Assembly (NCBI GenBank): GCA_036873135.1
Contig: JAPTYO010000005.1
Span: 10,766,166-10,830,165 of the forward strand
Reading direction: 5' to 3'
DNA: 64,000 bases
Source: Clarkia xantiana subsp. parviflora
Taxonomy: Eukaryota; Streptophyta; Magnoliopsida; Myrtales; Onagraceae
The notes beneath the pieces were generated by a model. That model made no database searches. It was not told the DNA's origin and saw only the letters and a program-made list of their open reading frames with translations. How positions within the stretch are numbered: position 1 is the stretch's first letter; the number at the start of each line of letters is the position of its first letter. A program made the translations under genes and the position numbers. Of the stretch, positions 1 to 11,499 are shown in pieces.

Positions 1-237
1 CATTAAACAAATCTCAATGTGTCTAGTCTAATGATTAAAAATTTAGCTCAACATATGTTGAATCTCGCTATTATAATTGTTTTTGTGAATTGTGATAAAT
101 TGACAAGTATAAACCTATAGAAATTCCTCATAATATTTTTAAATGGTGAAATCCATTGTTGAATTATAAATTCCTAGATAGATTTGCAAATGGACAGAAA
201 GTTGACTGATATGTTAATGAAGAATATGATAATATAG
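1..237 (+). other. probable last intron of the CRR7 gene
   Basis: This AT-rich stretch has no long open frame. It ends in TATAG directly before the coding exon that starts at 238, and an in-frame TAG at 235-237 shows that the coding frame cannot continue upstream. I therefore read it as intron; the 5' exon or exons, including the plastid transit peptide, would lie outside the window. Confidence 0.6.
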
Positions 238-519
238 GTTAACGCGGTGAGGAGAAGAGGAAGAGTAACGTATTCGCGGTCGGAGACGTACGTGCTGCTG
301 GAACCGGGTCAAGAAGAGAAATTCGTATCGGAAGATGAGTTGAAGGAGAAGCTCAAGAGTTGGCTCCTCAATTGGCCTGGAAACGCGCTGCCTCGTGACC
401 TCGCTAGATTTGACAACATCGATGATGCTGTCTTGTACCTTGTACGATCTGTCTGTGAGCTCGACATCGATGGAGTTGTCGGTCCTGTTCAGTGGTACGA
501 GGTTCGCTTCGACGAATGA
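238..519 (+). CDS. CRR7-like (chlororespiratory reduction 7), terminal exon
   Basis: The frame reads about 93 codons to a TGA, with the blocks [21 protein letters not shown] and [11 protein letters not shown] recognise these as the conserved C-terminal domain of CHLORORESPIRATORY REDUCTION 7, a small nuclear-encoded chloroplast stroma protein needed to accumulate the NDH complex (subcomplex A assembly). The exon starts after an AG acceptor at 236-237. No ATG precedes the conserved domain and no transit peptide is present, so this is a 3' exon of a gene that begins left of the window. The domain is uninterrupted and ends where the family normally ends, so there is no sign of decay. The identification rests on remembered family sequence. 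Confidence 0.8.
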   Translation, partial: VNAVRRRGRVTYSRSETYVLLEPGQEEKFVSEDELKEKLKSWLLNWPGNALPRDLARFDNIDDAVLYLVRSVCELDIDGVVGPVQWYEVRFDE

Positions 520-938
520 CATATATCCATCGCCCTCCCTTCCCTTCTTATTCTCTGTAATATATAACTAATACCTTTAATTTTAAGAAAATCGACATAC
601 AATTTCAAAAGGTTACCAAAACTTTGACTGATTTATAATTTTTTGTCGCATTGCTACCTAAATTTTGAATTGCACACCATATTATTATTACATCTGTTAA
701 CCATTAAACGAAAATAAAATTATGTCAGTCGTGTTAAATCTTTTCCATGTGAATTTGATATTAATGCAATTAAAATTTTCAATTCAATATTCAATTGGAG
801 TTCAACCAAATTCATTCTTACGATTCTCCCAAACTTTAAACCTAATTTCATGACAAATAATGTAATTTTATAATATGAATGATATATAACTTTAGACCTC
901 CCTTATATTTGTCAATCACCATGCAAAAAAGACCTCTA
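520..938. other. intergenic, AT-rich
   Basis: This stretch holds the 3' flank of the CRR7 exon and AT-rich sequence up to the target-site duplication of the next LTR element. I see no gene, and no clear polyadenylation signal can be singled out. Confidence 0.5.
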
Positions 939-943
939 GTGGC

Positions 944-3347
944 TATAGAAGAAAGTTGAGAGGGTGTTGAATCGTGTATAAAATAATCAAGAATGTATAA
1001 TGAATCAAGCCAAGTATTTACAAGTTAGGAGTCTACTATATATAGGTGAGTGATCCTAACTAACTAGTCAACCTATACAAGTCTATACAAGACAACTATG
1101 CAAGTGTGTATATACAAACTATACAAGTGCATATACACAATGGAAGTGATGTCCAACATGATGCAATGATGGTGCCGTGATGATGCATATCCCGGTGCAT
1201 GATGATGCATGTCATGTTGCCTATCCCGGTGATGGCACCGTGCAATGCATCAAGTCGTGGTGCCTGTCCTGATGCCCGGTCATTATGTAATGCACCATGA
1301 TGACGCCTAACCTTGATGTATGCACTAGGAGACATGGTGCTTCGGCATGGTGCCTTGCACCATGTACATGATGAATCATGTATACTCCTATATTCCCCCA
1401 CATTTTCCTTCTTCTTCCCTTTTGAGAAAGATAAGGAAAATTGAGAGTAGACGATTTGTTGATGAAAAAAATTCAAAATTGGTGATGAAGAAGCACATGT
1501 ACCTTTAAACCCGATCACAAGTAACACAACTTAGTGACGAAGAAATCACGAGGCTTCACACTACTTCTCCAATCCCAAGAAACCAAGGTACATTTAAACC
1601 CGGTAAAAAAAAAAAAGAGCCAAGGGTAAACCCGTTCAAAATGAGCCAAGAAAATTTCAAAACCCGCTCAAATGATCCATGGGAAATTTAAAACCCGCTC
1701 CAAAATACACCAAGGTATGAAAACCTGGTCTTCACAAAAACGACCCCCGAAAATCCAACTTCGGAAACAGGCCCCCAAACTTGAGAAGTGTTTTCAAAAC
1801 AGCCCCAAACCTTCACAAATCAAGCCAAAATAGCCCCAAACTTTGAAACTGAATTCAAAACAGCCCCAAGTCTTCAAAATTCGGCTCAAAATTCGGCTCA
1901 AAATTCGGCCAAAATAGCCAAAACACCCAAATTCTGCCCAAAAAGACCCATGGCACGTGCAGAGCACATGAGGGAGCACCGGGGTGCACGAGACTAGTCA
2001 AAATCATGCTGAAATCCCGGTGTACGGAGGGTGCACGGCGCTATAGTCCCAGAGGTCGCGGGTTCGATACCAGCGTAACGCAGATTTTTCCACACATTCA
2101 CTGAAGCAGCAGATCGCAGGTTCAATTCCAGCGAAACACATTATTTTTCAGAGATGAACAAATCTGGGCAGAATATGATCTTCAAGGTGTTCTTCAAGAG
2201 TTCATCAAGAAAACCGATTCGATTCAACTCCAAAACGTCGAAATCGAACATCAAACCAACCTAAATCCAATAGCAAACCTAAAGGCGCAACAAATCCAGT
2301 CCAAATCGCAGCAAATAATCGATTATCCAAATCGAATTTGAAGAAATCGCAGCAATTAAACTGCAGAACCAAGAACCGAGCAAAAACAGTCCAAGAACGG
2401 ATCAAATTGATCCAATCCGCAGCAGCAATCAACAAATTTCAGCTCAGAAACAATCGCAACATCAAATGCGAATCCAATGCAATCCAAATCGCAGCAAATG
2501 ATCAAGAAATCAGCTCGAATTTGAAGATTGAACATCCAGCAGCAAAATAGGCGCGAAAACGAAATTGAACAGATCCTCACAGAAACTTCGTAATGAAGAA
2601 CATGAAGCAGATGAAGTGCAGAAAACGTGAAGCAAAGCCTTGATTCAAACTTGGCCAAAAAAAAAGCCTTGATTCAAAGAATCAAGCTCATCCAACAGAG
2701 CTGCAACTGAAAGAAGATGTTGCAGAAACAAGATGCTGCAGCAACAGAGCACATCAGATCCAATTCGCAGCAAAACCTGAGTAGCAGATCCATGAAATGC
2801 AGCAGCAACAACATGATCTTCAAGTAATCCAAAGGAACGAAGCTTAATCTTGAAGATTCAAGCTCGAAATATCCAAAAACCTCTCAAAAAATCAAGAAAC
2901 CGAAGCTGAAAAACCTCAGCTCTGATACCATATAGAAGAAAGTTGGGATGGGGCTGAATCATGTGTAAAATAATCAAGAATGTATAATGAATCAAGCCAA
3001 GTATTTACAAGTTAGTAGTCTACTATATATAGGTGAGTGATCCTAACTAAATAGTCAACCTATACAAGTCAACTATGCAAGTGTGTATATACAAACTATA
3101 CAAGTGCATATACACAATGGAAGTGATGCCCAACATGATGCCATGATGGTGCCGTGATGATGCATGTCATGTTGCCTATCCCGGTGATGGCACCGTGCAA
3201 TGCATCAAGTCATGGTGCCTGTCCTGATGCCCGGTCATTATGTAATGCACCATGATGACGCCTAACCTTGATGCATGCACTAGGAGATATGGTACTTCGG
3301 CATGGTGCCTTGCACCATGTACATGATGAATCATGTATACTCCTATA
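944..3347 (-). mobile_element. non-coding LTR retrotransposon (TRIM/LARD type) with TATA...TATA LTR ends
   Basis: Two direct repeats, 944-1392 (449 bp) and 2931-3347 (417 bp), flank 1.5 kb without coding capacity. GCTCTGATACCA at 2919-2930 abuts the right repeat. It is the complement of the usual plant initiator-Met primer-binding site, so the element runs on the minus strand with its 5' LTR on the right. A purine-rich tract (minus GTGGGGGAA, just above 1392) precedes the 3' LTR as expected. AGTGG occurs at 938-942 and 3347-3351 as a target-site duplication, give or take one base. The LTRs begin TATAG and end CTATA instead of TG...CA. The left LTR has an extra roughly 22-bp tandem copy around 1185-1206. 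With no gag or pol it must be mobilised in trans. Confidence 0.8.
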
Positions 3348-4533
3348 GTGGTCGTGCAACTTTACGGAAGTTTTTAGTGAACGTAGCAATTTGGTCACTT
3401 ATTAAAAGTTTAGGTACTGCGATTCATTTGAGGATGGTGAAATTTTAAAGATGTTTTTATATTCTTACTAGTAAATGAACTTGCATATAATTAATTCAAG
3501 AAAATGGAAAACAATCTCTTAAGACAATATTGCATATATTATTCAAGAAAGAAAGCAATCTCTTAAGAGTTTTAACTATCAATGGGCGAACCATGTCCGA
3601 ATCCCGTCGGAGATGGATTCTGATATTCCGCCCAACTCTTCATGTCCAGATCGTACCTCACCATTAAGATCTTAACACCTGACATGAGTGTAATTAATTT
3701 GTAGTTATTTTTTCTAAAACCTATTGGGATTGGTGAACCCTAGAAGGAAAATATGAAACCTAAGGACACATGTCAAAATCTTAACGGTGAGTCACAATCC
3801 GGGGCATGAAAAGTAGGGATGGTGATCTGAATCTGTCGAAGATGTCACATTAGAGAGATTTTTAAAATTAACACTCCCGGCCGGAAATATGGGAACCAAT
3901 CTCGTATACCAAATTACTTGTGCGAACATCAAATTTTTATTTCCACTATCTAAGCGGGATTTTCTCTATTTGCTTTCTCCTTAAGAGCAGTCCCATTTTG
4001 ATGTATGCGAATGGATGCAAGTAGTAGATGCCCTCTACAATGTTATGTCAGAATCACCAACAAATGCAGCCACAACAACTGTTCGTCAGGTTCAAAATTG
4101 CTCAACTTGCCATTAAGTATCTTATGTGTTTAGAGTTACAATGAACACCTTGTTTTCATGTTATTTGTAAAGTCTCAACGAATTTTAACTATTTGATAAT
4201 TGGTTTACACTGTGGATAGCTTAGCATGTGGATCGAAGTCAGAAGATGTGGAGAAACCAACCAACGCATAATTTGGTGGATTGTGGAGTTAAGGAGAATC
4301 AACGAGAAACCTGTGTTTGCAAACGGTTAGTTCCCCTCCTTCGAGCATCATATATAAGCTTTTTTCTATGAAGAATTTTGCCACTTCACTAGAGGTAGAT
4401 GTAGAGGTAGAGGTTTGCATTCAATCTAGATTCATAATAGAAATATGCGTGTGCAACACAGAAATAAGTATTAATATGAAATACAACACTCAATTCACTC
4501 AAAAGTAAAAAGAGGTGTGGACGCAATTAATAA
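3348..4533. other. intergenic, no gene recognised
   Basis: The sequence has mixed composition. A short ORF at 4317-4508 has no recognisable family. Around 3590-4040 the sequence looks like old, degraded repeat DNA, but I find no termini. It lies downstream of the 3' end of the CNGC2-like gene, so some of the right end may be 3' UTR. Confidence 0.4.
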
Positions 4534-7490
4534 TTAGTCAAGGTGGTCGTGTGGTTTGAGAGACATGAAGACTATTGCATATTGCCTTAATCTCCAGTCA
4601 CTCCCTTCTCCTCCATCTTCGGGTGTGTCTCCACTCCTGATCCCTCTGTATCGACGCCATGCAAACTGTATATTGACGGCGGCCCATGTGCGCCAATTAG
4701 ACGAGTAGTACCTGGCTGTCCGTCTTAGCCGCTCTCCATTAAAGCGGTACCTGAAGTGGTCAGTGACGTACCTAAGACTCTTTGCGTCCAGCACGAATGC
4801 TTCTGTTGCCTTCATGCACACAAACGTTGCTGATGATGCCGGAAGCCGGTCCAAAAATGGGCGACGCAGGCACCATGAGAGGAGCTCGTCCCCTAGGAAC
4901 CCACCAGGCTCGATCAGGCTCGACGCTATTGTCCCCTTACTCAGATTCTGGTCCCGTCTAACCACACCCCTCACAATGAACACCATCTTGTGAACAGGAT
5001 CTCCTTCTCTTATAATCTGGACCCGACCCACAATTAATCAAACTAATAATTGCTAGCCTAGCTTATATATATTTATAGTGTAGAAAAATTAATTAATGAA
5101 TTGGTCTGTTATGTTGTTTACCTTCTCGTCTTTAGAATAGACAAGTGGACGGACACGGTCACAGATATTATCCAGAATGATATCGTCCAAGTCGTGAAAG
5201 AGCGGGACCTGTTTGAAATATATATATTTCAAACAAAACAAAATAAAACAATAAACTGATCGTGTCATGTAACCTAAACAACGTATGACGATGTAGGTAT
5301 TATATACCTTCTTGATTAGATCAAGGCAAATATAGCGCTTGATGTCTCTGCGTAAACCGTCTGGCAAGTCCTTAATGAGTTCCATCTCGTCCTCCTCTCC
5401 GAGGGAAGACCACCTCTGGTACTCATAGTGGTATACTCTCTGCCTCAATTTGGAGGGCAGCTGCCTTCTCTTCATCCACCACTCTATGTCCCTCAATCTC
5501 AGCTGCATCTTCTTCTTCTTCGCCATTACCGCATGAAGAAAAACCTAGCTTATATATAACCCCACCCCACCACATATATAAATCATTAATCATCCTCTAT
5601 ACATATTTTTTTAAATTTTTTTATAAGTTTCGACTACATACTTGGATATTCCCAACTAGAAGGGTAAAGAGAAGTAACCCACTCAACACGATGCTAATAC
5701 AGAAAAGCACCTCCACCCAGTTACTTGTAGGTTCCAGTTCATTTGCAAACGAGCTACAATCCATAGTATATATGCATGTATATATATAATTAATAAGTTT
5801 CTATAATTAATTAAGAAAATTAAGAAAACTGCATGCAAAGTATATATATATATATATATATAGCTAACCTGAGATTAAGTAAACCCCAAAATATGGGATA
5901 GAGAATTCTGACGGAAAGAGAGTTGCTGGAAATGACTGGAAGAGCGTCAGCGTATATGCCGTACTGGAAGGTTCCCCCATCATCCAAGCACATTGGATTT
6001 GACGATCCATTCATTATCGTCTCACCACCACACTGGTTTTTCATGCTGCTAATTGATGGTAGCCAAAATCGGAAGCATACAGGCTCAGAGCAGGATAGAG
6101 TCACATTACTAGCGCAACTTCCGCGACATTGTTGTTGTTGGAGACATGACACTACACGTTGTATCGCTAGTATGTACCAGGAACCTCCTGCAACCTACGT
6201 ACGTACAAATGTTTTTAATAACATTAGCTAGCTAGTAATGCTTAAAATGCCATCCACATATAGTAAGTGATGAATGGTAGCTATTTATTGTGATTTTAAT
6301 TAAGTTAGAGGTTTTAGTACGTACAACCGAAAGCTTGCTTGAGAATGAAAATATTTACTTACATGTGATGCAATGAAATAAGCAACCATATTTAATCCAA
6401 AACCCCACCAAATGGAGCCGAAGATGTAACCAGTGACCTTGCGCATCCTTCTCATCAAGCAAATGCTGTGGATGACTTTTGGTAGGAATTGGAAAACGAA
6501 ATTAACTAGAAGGATTCCCATTATAAGCTTCATTCTCTCTTGTTTAATAAGTATTGGCACTGATATCCACACCACTGCCTATTATATATATAAATAAAGG
6601 CCAATTTACATACGTTAGTCACTATATATATGCATCCATTCAATACATAGAAGCTAGTTAGCAAGCTATATATAGTTATTTTTTCATGCCTTTATCATCA
6701 TCAGTTTGGAAGTGTGGTATATGAATGAAGGAATGAAAAAAGCATACGGACGTTGCTTAATCTCTTTACACCATATATATATATATATGTTAGTAATTAA
6801 TTAATGCAAAGCCAGTTTGGTATGTTATTCAACAACACGTAGCTAACCAACTTTAATTACTGAAGAATGGATGCAATTAATTAAATAGAAATAATGCATA
6901 TATATTTATACCTGTGGGATTGGGAGTATGACAAATAGATCAAACCAGAACCCCGTGAGGGACCGAACATAATGCGAGGCAATGGCTTTGGGGTCCCACA
7001 CAAGTTTGCCGCACCCCACTACTAGTGACTCTTTCGATACATATGCTAACCTACACAACATATATATATAATCACTTTCATTATTAATTAATTAATTAAT
7101 TGTAAACCCACCAACTAATTAATTAATGAACAGTTTCATTCATATACAATCTTTTTTCACATTTAACAACCTTCTTAATTAATTAATGCAGTATAATTAT
7201 ATATATATATATAGAGGGTTGCGTTGTTAATTAATTAATCGTGATGAATAAGAATGCATGGATGCATTGGGATAATAAAGCTACCTTAATTGGAGCCACA
7301 TATGGAAGACATGCAGAGCATCAAGAGAGGTGCGAAGAATGGTGATGATGGCTGCATATCCACCGTCCATGTATAGACAATTAGGTGACCCACCACCTCC
7401 TCCCCCGATCGACACCACGTAGAAGAAGAGAGGGTCCACCGCCAGAGCCATGCCACGACCAATTAGCAGCTTCCTATTCCATCTCTGAAC

Positions 7491-7526
<36 letters not shown>

Positions 7527-7898
7527 CTTAATTAATTTCACAATATTTATTATTATATATATAATTAAAAAAAAAACCTTTTTGGTTCGGGGATCCAATA
7601 CGCGGCCGAAGGGGCCAGTAGGTAGGGCATTAGGGCGGCGGAAGGCGAGCTTTGAAGGTTGTGGCGGAAACAAGGATGAGCCTGCAGAGGCCTCCCACTG
7701 CGGCGGCTGATCATGCATTCCTTGGCAGCTTGTTGAGTGGAACGCCGGGACCCCCACCTGCGTGCATGCATAGCATTCAGAAGGGCTCCCGGTGACGGCG
7801 GCCTCCTCATACCCCACAGATAGTCTTGACAGCTGGCTTTTCAATGACGACCGGAGCTTGGTCCACCTGCAATTAATTAAGGAAAGGAAACCATACAT
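4534..7898 (-). CDS. cyclic nucleotide-gated ion channel, CNGC2/DND1 type
   Basis: Nine exons can be joined in frame on the minus strand: 7578-7898, 7285-7490, 6912-7050, 6363-6578, 5869-6194, 5642-5753, 5308-5544, 5122-5208 and 4534-5016. All introns are GT-AG, giving about 708 aa against about 726 in Arabidopsis CNGC2. Exon 1 carries the CNGC2-specific cysteine block ECYACTQVG. Exons 2-6 encode the six transmembrane segments and pore (ALPVISSNS, then FANELEP). Exon 7 is the C-linker. Exons 8-9 hold the cyclic-nucleotide-binding fold (FLGDELLSWCLRRPFLDRLP), an IQ calmodulin site (IQFAWRRYR) and the family end KPHDHLD. CNGC2 forms plasma-membrane calcium-permeable channels, with CNGC4, acting in immunity and calcium homeostasis. 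No stops or frameshifts are seen. The N-terminus is the weak point: the ATG at 7898 reads through a possible splice acceptor near 7874, so the true first exon may lie upstream. Confidence 0.9.
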
Positions 7899-8502
7899 AT
7901 ATGATCAGTTGTGACTTAATTTTAATTAAAAAGAGGATAAAATGCTGCAGCATTAGTGGATCGTACCCCATGGTTGTAAAAAGAAGAGCGGAGAGGGTAA
8001 GGAGTGGCGGGCGGGTACGTGCTTGTATATATAAATTTGAATGGAGTGTAGCAGCTGCTGCTGCTTTGGAGTTGTCACCTACCTACCTAGTGTAGTGCAT
8101 GTAAGGAAGATGTGTGTTTTGTTCTACAGTCGATGCGGCACCTAACTGGCTGGACGTGTTTGTTGCTTACCATCCAAAATCTCTCTCACAACTTTTAGCA
8201 CGGTCAGGGAACGTTGAAATAGACATCCACCGTGAGTCTAGAGTACCACACCAGTTGGTATATGTACAATTGAGTAGTATATAAGCAAGTGGGTCACCTC
8301 CTTCCTATCACCAATTGGTTTTAGGATGGAAACCCGTTTGCCTATATGACTGCTCTCTACTGGCCCGTTGGGATTGGCTCGGCCGAATGTGGATTCTAAC
8401 ATTCTCATCAGGGATAATAGTTACAATTCAATACTTTCATTCAATGGTTCATTCAGATTAGATTCTCTCTGTTTGCTCTTAATTTCGTCTCTTTGATTTC
8501 AG
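7899..8502. other. 5' flank of the CNGC2-like gene and junction to PPR fragment
   Basis: No coding region is visible. The left part is the presumed promoter or 5' UTR of the channel gene; an alternative minus-strand first exon could begin at an ATG near 7972. The right part leads into the PPR fragment and ends in the acceptor-like TTTCAG at 8497-8502. Confidence 0.45.
8024..8035 (-). promoter_or_regulatory. possible TATA box of the CNGC2-like gene
   Basis: On the minus strand this reads TTTATATATACA, about 125 bp upstream of the putative ATG at 7898. Position and sequence suit a TATA box, but the surroundings are AT-rich and the 5' end of the gene is uncertain. Confidence 0.3.
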
Positions 8503-8801
8503 TTGCGGAATTTAGGGAGATGTGTGTGGTGTTGAAAGAGCATAGAGGGTGGCGACAAGTTAGAATTTTCTTCTCCTGGATGAAATTACAGGTTAGGGTT
8601 TGATTTTCTACCTCGATCTTATTCAATTCATTACTGATTAAGGCTATAATTGAACAGCTGAGTTACCGTGACAGTTGTTCTTCAAAATTACGGACTGCCG
8701 GGAAGATCAAAATAACAAAAGAGACGTTCTTGGAGATGATTGAATTTGGGGTCAAGCCCGATGAAGTTGTATGCGGCACAATGCTCTGTATTTAGGCTTG
8801 A
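8503..8801 (+). pseudogene. truncated PPR gene fragment, EMB976 (At5g27270)-like, intron retained
   Basis: Exon-like 8503-8591 encodes KEHRGWRQVR and FFSWMKLQ, then a GT donor. A 66-bp intron follows, and exon-like 8658-8801 encodes ETFLEMIEFGVKPDEVVCGT. I recognise this order as the start of the pentatricopeptide array of the large organellar PPR protein EMB976. After LSYR, about 20 residues normally found before the GKIK block are replaced by unrelated sequence. The frame then meets TAG at about 8792, and similarity stops where a copia LTR starts at 8802. Because the intron is present, this is a broken genomic copy rather than a retrocopy. PPR proteins of this class act in plastid or mitochondrial RNA metabolism; this fragment cannot. 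Confidence 0.7.
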
Positions 8802-9203
8802 TGTGACACCGTTATTTAAAGAATCACACATTTATGAAGGTTAATCCACATTTCTGGATTTATTTAGTTGGAAATCGCTTCATTACTCTGAAGAACTCGA
8901 AGTTTCTCAAAGAGACGTAGAGAGAGAGATGGAAAGTTGCTGAGAGAGATTGCAGCGTGGGAGAAAGAAAAAGAGAGATAATATAAGGGTTCATCTAAGG
9001 TTGCTCATTCAATAGGCACTCATCAACCACTAAATCCTAATAGAAATCATTCAAGGTTACACTATAACCTTGTAAAGTAAAAAAAAAGGTCCTCAAACAA
9101 TAGACAACGTATAAATTGCAAAATGGACTAATCAACAATAAATATGGGTCAAATACATACAACGGGCCAGCCAGATCAGTCTAATCTGAAGTGGGCTTTA
9201 ACA
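8802..9203 (-). repeat. 3' LTR of a degraded Ty1/copia element
   Basis: On the minus strand the stretch begins TGTTAAAGCC directly after the purine-rich AATGGGAG and ends GGTGTCACA, that is TG...CA, 402 bp. It lies just downstream of a copia RNase H remnant on the same strand and interrupts the PPR fragment. No second LTR was found, so the limits rest on termini and position only. Confidence 0.55.
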
Positions 9204-9224
9204 CTCCCATTAATCTGATTTTTA

Positions 9225-9600
9225 TTAAAAAATGTCAACCATATTAATCTTTAGAAGCAAACGCCTGTGTTGAGTCTTAGGAAGCGCTTTTGTGAACAAA
9301 TTTGAAGGTTGACTTGAAGACTTCAAGTCCTTCAACTTGATAAAACCTGCACACACTTGATCACGCACAAAATGACAATCAACTTCTATATGTTTAGTAC
9401 GCTCATGAAAAATCGGTTTATTAGCTATATGAGTAGCAGCTTTATTTCCACGATGTAAAACAATTGGTTTATTAAAATCAAACCCTAACTCAGAAAGCAC
9501 CCATTCAGCCAAACTTATTCTGAAATAGTGTCACGCATGCTACGTTATTCAATTTCAGCTGATGAACAACAAGCAGTAGGTTGTTTCTTTACCTTCCAAG
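9225..9600 (-). pseudogene. Ty1/copia pol remnant (C-terminal RNase H)
   Basis: The 95-codon frame 9225-9512 contains FHERTKHIEVDCHFVRD and SNLFTKALP, the C-terminal RNase H and tail typical of plant copia polyproteins. Upstream on the same strand, 9513-9600 still encodes recognisable pieces (WKVKKQ, SSAEIE), but with a stop and a frame change. Everything 5' of this (gag, protease, integrase, RT) is missing. It belongs with the LTR at 8802-9203. Confidence 0.8.
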
Positions 9601-9959
9601 AAACAACGGTTTCCGTTATGCATGCATGGCGACTAGCATATCTGCAACTGCGTTGGGCCATAGAAAATACACGTACAATCTGTACATGAAACACGTGTCC
9701 CTAATTTTTGCCTAAGTTGTGCATAGTGCGACAACCTAGCAGGATCTTTTTTTTTTAATCTCTCATATTCTCTCATTTTGCCACAGTCGAATTTGAGAGA
9801 TTTTCGACTATGCCCCTAGGCTTCCCTAAATTTTGCATGAAATTCCTCTTGAGGTTTTCATTCCATCGGGTGCTTATTTTCTCTCCTTTTGCCATGATTA
9901 AAATTTCTGAATTTGCAATCATGCCTCTCATTTCCTGATTTTTCATAAGTCCCCCTCTC

Positions 9960-11380
9960 AGGTTTTTAACCTAGCGGAAGCACTCTTTATTCGGTAGCCA
10001 ATTAAAGGGTGGTTGTGACCCCTCAATTTTTTTCCGCATTTGTCATTGCGGAAGCTCTTCTTTTCAGTAGTCAATTTCGGGTTGACTGTAGTTCGTTCTT
10101 TGTTTTCCCGCATTGGTGCGAGAGCACCTTTAGTCTGTAGCCGTTTGGAGTAGGGCTGAGTAGGAAACCCGAGTAGCCCGAAATCCCGAGGAGCCCGTCC
10201 CGAGCCCGAACCGAAAATCCCGACCCAAAAATTAGCCCGAGCCCGGATGGGCGGGACTCTTCCTCCAAAGTCGGGCTCGGGCTTTTTTCTCAAAAGCCCG
10301 AAAGTCCCGAGCCCGTCCCGAATTCATTTACCTATATATATTTTTTACCTAATAATTAATGCAGTTACTGTAACTATATAAGGATATTAACAGAAGAAAC
10401 AAAACCCTAGTAAAACTGTGAAACGCCGCAATTTATGTTCTCTTTTCCCTCTTTCTCGCGCACTCACACTTGCAACCTCACTTCAGTCTTCTCCTCTACT
10501 TCAATCTTCTCCTAATCCTTCTCTCTTCTTTGCTGGTCCAATACACTGGAACCTCTAATCCTCTCCTTTGCCACAAGTCGTGGTCCTTCGTCGGCTCGCC
10601 GTTTTGTTCTCCAGTTTGCCAATTCGCTGCGACCCATACATGTGGTCATCGCCGGCTCTCCACTGCTATTTGATGGTCGCCACTCCGTTAGATTCGGTTA
10701 TCTTCTAACAATCGATTGAATATCTTTTTTATTTCATTTACAATTTGTCTAAATCCCTTAAATAGTTCAATCTTTGAATTCAAATATACATTTGAAGGGT
10801 GGGATGTACACTGAATTCCGATTCATTTCTTAATTAGATTTTTCCCATTTTTTTTTTAAATTTAATTTCGGGCTAGCCCGAGCCCATCCCGAATCTCGAA
10901 ATCCCGACACGGGCGGGTCATTTCCTTTGTGTTCGGGCTCGGGCTAATAGATGGTAAGCCCGAAATTTCGGGCTCGGGCTAATGAAAAAGCCCGCCCGTC
11001 CTGTCCCGAGCTCAGTCCTAGTTTGGAGGGTGGTTGAGACCCATTCTTCCCAGTCTTCAATGTTGTGGGAGCTCTTTTGATTTGTAGTCGTTTTAGGGAC
11101 TATGGCCCTTTCATTTAATTTCCTACCCTTTCAGAGTTCGCGGGGGCACTCTTTTTGCGTAACCATTTTAAGGGTGACTGTGGCCCTTTTTATTCTCCCG
11201 CCTCACAGGGTTCACGAGGTCTCTCTTTATTTGTAGCCATTTTTAAGGGTGGTTGTGGCCCTTTCTTTGTAGTCGATTTAGGGACGAGTGTGACCCTTTT
11301 GCAGGAACTCTCTCTTTATTTTTGGTAGTCGATTAAAGGGCGGCTGTGACTCTAAAAATATGAGTTTTTTTTCCAGCTCA
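9960..11380. repeat. degenerate repeats in element A
   Basis: A motif like AAGGGTGGTTGTGGCCC, followed by CTTTATTTGTAGCC, recurs many times outside the MITE at 10151-11020 (for example near 10005, 11166, 11245, 11275 and 11335), with spacing of roughly 50-90 bp. The reverse complement of the same motif family is found at 32390-32570 in element B. It is an old, diverged tandem array without coding function. Confidence 0.55.
10151..11020. mobile_element. hAT-like non-autonomous transposon (MITE) inside element A
   Basis: The ends are TAGGGCTGAG and CTCAGTCCTA, inverted with one mismatch. The element is flanked by a perfect 8-bp duplication, GTTTGGAG at 10143-10150 and 11021-11028, the size made by hAT transposases. 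Subterminal regions are packed with inverted and direct copies of CCCGAGCCCG. The 870 bp encode no transposase. The centre (about 10330-10860) looks like unrelated filler. Confidence 0.85.
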
Positions 11381-11499
11381 CCTTTTGCAATGACTACCCC
11401 TACGGGTTTTCAATCATGCCCCTCGTTCCTAATTTTTTCCTAGGTCACCTTTGTAGGTTTTCAACCTACTGGGAATTTTTTTTTTTTTTTCAAATGGAA

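Noticed and set aside
1096..1527. 143-codon minus-strand ORF
   Set aside because: It spans the LTR of the non-coding element and its tandem ATGATGCATG-like words; part of the frame recurs in the other LTR copy (3210-3398) only because the DNA is repeated.
2041..2090. Possible tRNA gene
   Set aside because: Only a T-arm/B-box-like stretch is present; no cloverleaf, A box or anticodon arm can be drawn.
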